6,923 nucleotides of DNA, taken from contig JALQST010000165.1 of the NCBI GenBank assembly GCA_023264315.1, forward strand, positions 1-6,923, given 5' to 3'. Position 1 is the first letter of the stretch. Every line of letters starts with the position of its first letter. Source of the DNA: Nodosilinea sp. BSH.14. GTDB lineage: Bacteria > Cyanobacteriota > Cyanobacteriia > Phormidesmidales > Phormidesmidaceae. The notes under the pieces are model-generated. The model had not been told where the DNA came from. It did not search any database and worked only from the letters and a program-made list of their open reading frames with translations. A program made the translations under genes and the position numbers. Below, in pieces: positions 5,038-6,923 of the stretch.

Positions 5038-6162
5038 TTACTCGTCCTCATCCAGATAGGTCTCATCCAGATAGGTCTCATTCTCACCCTCAACTTCAAT
5101 CTCGACATCTCCGGTGGTCACCCCGCCGCTGATCTCTAGGTTCTCTCGTACCTGGGCCTCTACCTTCTGGGCAAACTCAGCATCTTCAATCAGCCGCTGC
5201 ACGGTGTTGTCGCGCCCCTGGGCCACGTTGTCGCCCTCATAGCTGTACCAGGCTCCCTTACGGACAATTACCCCATGCTGCTCGGCTAGGTCAACCAGAC
5301 AGCCCATGCTAGAAATGCCCTGGCCAAAGAGAATGTCAAACTCGCCAATGCGGAAGGGCGGGGCCACCTTGTTCTTCGCCACCTTCACCTTGGCGCGAAT
5401 CCCATACTCTTCGGTGCCCTTCTTCAGGGTTTGGATGCGGCGAATGTCTAGGCGCACCGAGGCATAGAACTTGAGGGCATTCCCCCCGGTGGTGACTTCA
5501 GGATTGCCGTAGGAGATCCCGATCTTCTGACGCAGTTGGTTGAGGAAAATGACCGTACATTGTGACTTGCCGATGCTGCCCGTAATCTTCCGCAGGGCTT
5601 GGCTCATCAACCGGGCCTGAAGACCCACATGGGCATCGCCCATCTCCCCCTCAATCTCAGCACGGGGCACTAGGGCCGCTACGGAGTCCACCACTACCAC
5701 ATCAATGGCCGATGACCGCACCAACTGATCCACCACCTCCAGGCCCATCTCTCCGGTATCCGGCTGGGACACCAGCAGTTCATCCACATTCACCCCTAGG
5801 GCAGCAGCATAGATGGGGTCAAGGGCATGTTCAGCATCCACAAAGGCCGCGACCCCACCCATCTTCTGCACCTCAGCCAGGACGTGTAGGGCCACCGTCG
5901 TTTTACCCGAACTCTCAGGGCCGTAGATTTCAATGATTCGCCCCTTGGGTAGCCCACCGCCTAGGGCCAAGTCAAGGGTCAGCGCCCCGGTGGGAATGGT
6001 TTCCACCTTCATCCGGGCAGCATCCCCTAACCGCATGATTGAGCCCTTGCCAAAGTTGCGCTCAATCTGATTCAGCACCATCGTCAACGCCTTGGCTTTC
6101 TCGGCCTGCTCCGGTGTTGCCTTGATGGTGTCGTCCGCTTTGCTACTCTTCCGACCTGCCAT
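5038..6162 (-). CDS. recA: Recombinase RecA
   Basis: This 374-residue ATP-dependent recombinase forms filaments on single-stranded DNA, catalyses strand exchange and stimulates LexA-type repressor cleavage. Visible marks are Walker A GPESSGKT (81-88), catalytic Glu111 in VDAEHALDP, Walker B VVVVDS (155-160), DNA-binding loop L1 around EIEGEMGDAHVGLQAR (169-184), and loop L2 with NQLRQKIGISYGNPEVTTGGNALKF (208-232), including the nucleotide-sensing Gln209. A C-terminal domain and a very acidic tail (GDVEIEVEGENETYLDETYLDEDE) follow. ATG 6162 is chosen because GAGGGA lies 3 bases upstream and MAGRKSSK is a usual cyanobacterial start; the frame reaches TTG 6186. The tail carries a 15-bp tandem duplication (5048-5077) giving ETYLD twice. 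The gene is monocistronic, divergent from the 75-residue gene at 6318, and has a LexA-box candidate upstream. Confidence 0.97.
   Translation of the reverse strand: MAGRKSSKADDTIKATPEQAEKAKALTMVLNQIERNFGKGSIMRLGDAARMKVETIPTGALTLDLALGGGLPKGRIIEIYGPESSGKTTVALHVLAEVQKMGGVAAFVDAEHALDPIYAAALGVNVDELLVSQPDTGEMGLEVVDQLVRSSAIDVVVVDSVAALVPRAEIEGEMGDAHVGLQARLMSQALRKITGSIGKSQCTVIFLNQLRQKIGISYGNPEVTTGGNALKFYASVRLDIRRIQTLKKGTEEYGIRAKVKVAKNKVAPPFRIGEFDILFGQGISSMGCLVDLAEQHGVIVRKGAWYSYEGDNVAQGRDNTVQRLIEDAEFAQKVEAQVRENLEISGGVTTGDVEIEVEGENETYLDETYLDEDE
5048..5077. repeat. Perfect 15-bp tandem duplication inside recA
   Basis: The unit TCATCCAGATAGGTC occurs twice head to tail, with the next four bases (TCAT) starting a third copy. 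In recA it encodes ETYLD ETYLD in the acidic tail and keeps the frame. Identity of both copies suggests a recent slippage event. Confidence 0.9.
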
Positions 6163-6226
6163 AATTCCCTCAGTACGATAGAACAAGGCTCCTGAACCCC
6201 AGAACAGTTGCCTTTAGAGAAACAGT

Positions 6227-6242
6227 TTAGTACACTTGTCCC
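6227..6242 (-). promoter_or_regulatory. Candidate LexA box and -10 element of recA
   Basis: AGTACACTTGTCCC (6229-6242) fits the cyanobacterial LexA consensus RGTACNNNDGTWCB at all defined positions but one (C instead of A/T). It sits about 67 bases upstream of the recA ATG. On the minus strand TACTAA (6227-6232), preceded by TG, is a possible -10 hexamer overlapping the box, so a bound repressor would block RNA polymerase. No good -35 match is seen. The consensus is from published work on Anabaena LexA; the match here is by eye. Confidence 0.45.
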
Positions 6243-6256
6243 AAATCGCAATAGGT

Positions 6257-6282
6257 AGTTATTCAAACTGGACGGGATAACT
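6257..6282. repeat. Inverted repeat between recA and the divergent small gene
   Basis: AGTTAT (6257-6262) and ATAACT (6277-6282) are perfect complements with 14 bases between, and the next two pairs include one mismatch. It lies about 35 bp upstream of the small gene and could be an operator or part of its promoter. It may also be chance. Confidence 0.25.
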
Positions 6283-6317
6283 GAACCGAGGCGTCTACCG
6301 CAAGGGGAGGTCAGGTT

Positions 6318-6545
6318 ATGGCCCAACAACGCTTAAATACGCTGATTACGTCCTCTGGCTGGCTGATGGCCGTAACCCATCGAGCCAGGGGCTATGGCTG
6401 CTGGGTGATTACCCCTGAACTTACGGCCCTTACCGATGGCGAAACCTACCCCACCAGCCAGGATGCCCTAGAAGCGGCCCGTAGCCTGGTGTACTGCTCG
6501 ACGGGGCCGCAGATCGACTTTAGCCGCTGCCGTCTTGACGACTAG
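6318..6545 (+). CDS. Small conserved-looking hypothetical protein divergent from recA
   Basis: The 75-residue product (MAQQRLNTLITSSGWLMAVT at the start) has a strong ribosome binding site, AAGGGGAGG, 7 bases before ATG 6318, which supports it as a real gene. The sequence contains a hydrophobic/aromatic beta-type stretch (GWLMAVTHRARGYGCWVITPEL), then an acidic turn (TDGETYPTSQDALEAARSLV) ending in a helix, and a short Cys/Arg-rich tail. The pattern 'GW...... RG Y..... P.G....D.E.YPT...AL.AA...' recurs in small cyanobacterial proteins of unknown function. No signal peptide or membrane segment is seen. It is transcribed divergently from recA and shares a 155-bp upstream region with it, so it might share damage-responsive control, but that is only inference. 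I do not know its function. Confidence 0.7.
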   Translation: MAQQRLNTLITSSGWLMAVTHRARGYGCWVITPELTALTDGETYPTSQDALEAARSLVYCSTGPQIDFSRCRLDD

Positions 6546-6630
6546 AGACGCCTAGATCGTGCTTGTGCCTGTACTAAGCCCGGAGCCATGGAGCCGATAG
6601 AAGGTGTATTAAGCAAGATAAGTAAGGAAT

Positions 6631-6705
6631 ATGGCGACTTACCCCAAAAAGTGGTGTGTTCAACCTCATATTGGGCACGTTAAACCTGTGGATATCAGTG
6701 GTTAG
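6631..6705 (+). CDS. Possible 24-residue leader or micro-ORF
   Basis: MATYPKKWCVQPHIGHVKPVDISG is preceded by TAAGGAAT, a plausible though close ribosome binding site, and ends with TAG at 6703-6705, three bases before the ATG at 6709. It is basic and has no recognisable family. It may be a chance frame, an upstream ORF affecting translation of the next gene, or a small protein. Confidence 0.25.
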   Translation: MATYPKKWCVQPHIGHVKPVDISG

Positions 6706-6710
6706 CCCAT

Positions 6711-6923
6711 GCCTTTTTGCCTCAGCCGCGCCTTGAGTTACTTCCCCTCAGCCTTCCCCTGGCTCTCGCGGCTCCCGCCAACGCCCAAAACCTGCCGCCC
6801 TACGCAGGGACTCGGTGTCACCACTTCGCCACCCAGCAGGAAGCCCAGTGGCATTACTACATGGGAACTGCCCCCACCGACTTTTACCTCTGCATCAAGT
6901 CCAAGCAAGGTCTAGACCTGGTT
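6711..6923 (+). CDS. Start of a probable exported protein, cut by the window edge
   Basis: The frame is open from 6684 to the window end. From 6717 it reads (M/L)PQPRLELLPLSLPLALAAPANAQNLPPYAGTRC, which has the hydrophobic core and Ala-x-Ala-type cleavage site (ANA before Q) of a secretory signal peptide. The mature part then begins HHFATQQEAQWHYYMGTAPTDFYLCIKSKQGLDLV. The pattern with a Cys before FATQQEAQ recalls the first half of excalibur-like calcium-binding domains, but the similarity is faint. There is no ATG in this frame: the only candidate start is TTG at 6717, without a ribosome binding site. The ATG at 6709 is in another frame, and one extra T in the TTTTT run at 6713-6717 would join it to this frame as MPFLPQPRLELL. 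The 5' end may therefore be frameshifted. Confidence 0.45.

Overview
The window looks like a piece of a cyanobacterial chromosome. It carries a lipid-A-disaccharide-synthase-related gene of the kind found mostly in cyanobacteria, a Calvin-cycle-type class II fructose-bisphosphate aldolase, a recA with a cyanobacterial-type LexA-box candidate upstream, and toxin-antitoxin debris of the sort common in filamentous cyanobacteria. Base composition is moderately GC-rich. I cannot name the genus from the sequence.

Layout, left to right. Positions 1-370 hold a decayed toxin-antitoxin pair on the minus strand: a small acidic antitoxin-like ORF overlapping the first third of a RelE-like toxin. After a gap, 607-1863 encodes a GT-B glycosyltransferase related to LpxB (plus strand). 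A 335-bp gap holds the leader and probable promoter of the aldolase gene (2199-3278, plus), which ends at a textbook hairpin terminator. Next, on the minus strand, comes the 3' end of a Doc/Fic-like toxin gene. It starts abruptly at one end of an insertion sequence (about 3579-4900) whose IS4-family transposase has an in-frame amber codon 20 codons after its true start. Then comes recA (5038-6162, minus) with a C-terminal 15-bp tandem duplication, and a shared upstream region with a divergent 75-residue hypothetical gene (6318-6545, plus). The right edge has a 24-codon ORF and the start of a probable exported protein whose reading frame has no ATG.

How it fits together: three conserved housekeeping genes (envelope or glycolipid-like glycosyl transfer, carbon fixation/glycolysis, recombinational repair) are separated by accessory remnants. 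Two toxin-antitoxin loci are broken, one of them at an insertion sequence edge. The IS lacks matching flanking duplications, which suggests a deletion or rearrangement after insertion. I did not find a complete new multi-gene system. The most useful observations are the amber-interrupted transposase, the toxin gene truncated at the IS edge, the RecA tail duplication, the LexA-box candidate, and the possible frameshift at the right edge.
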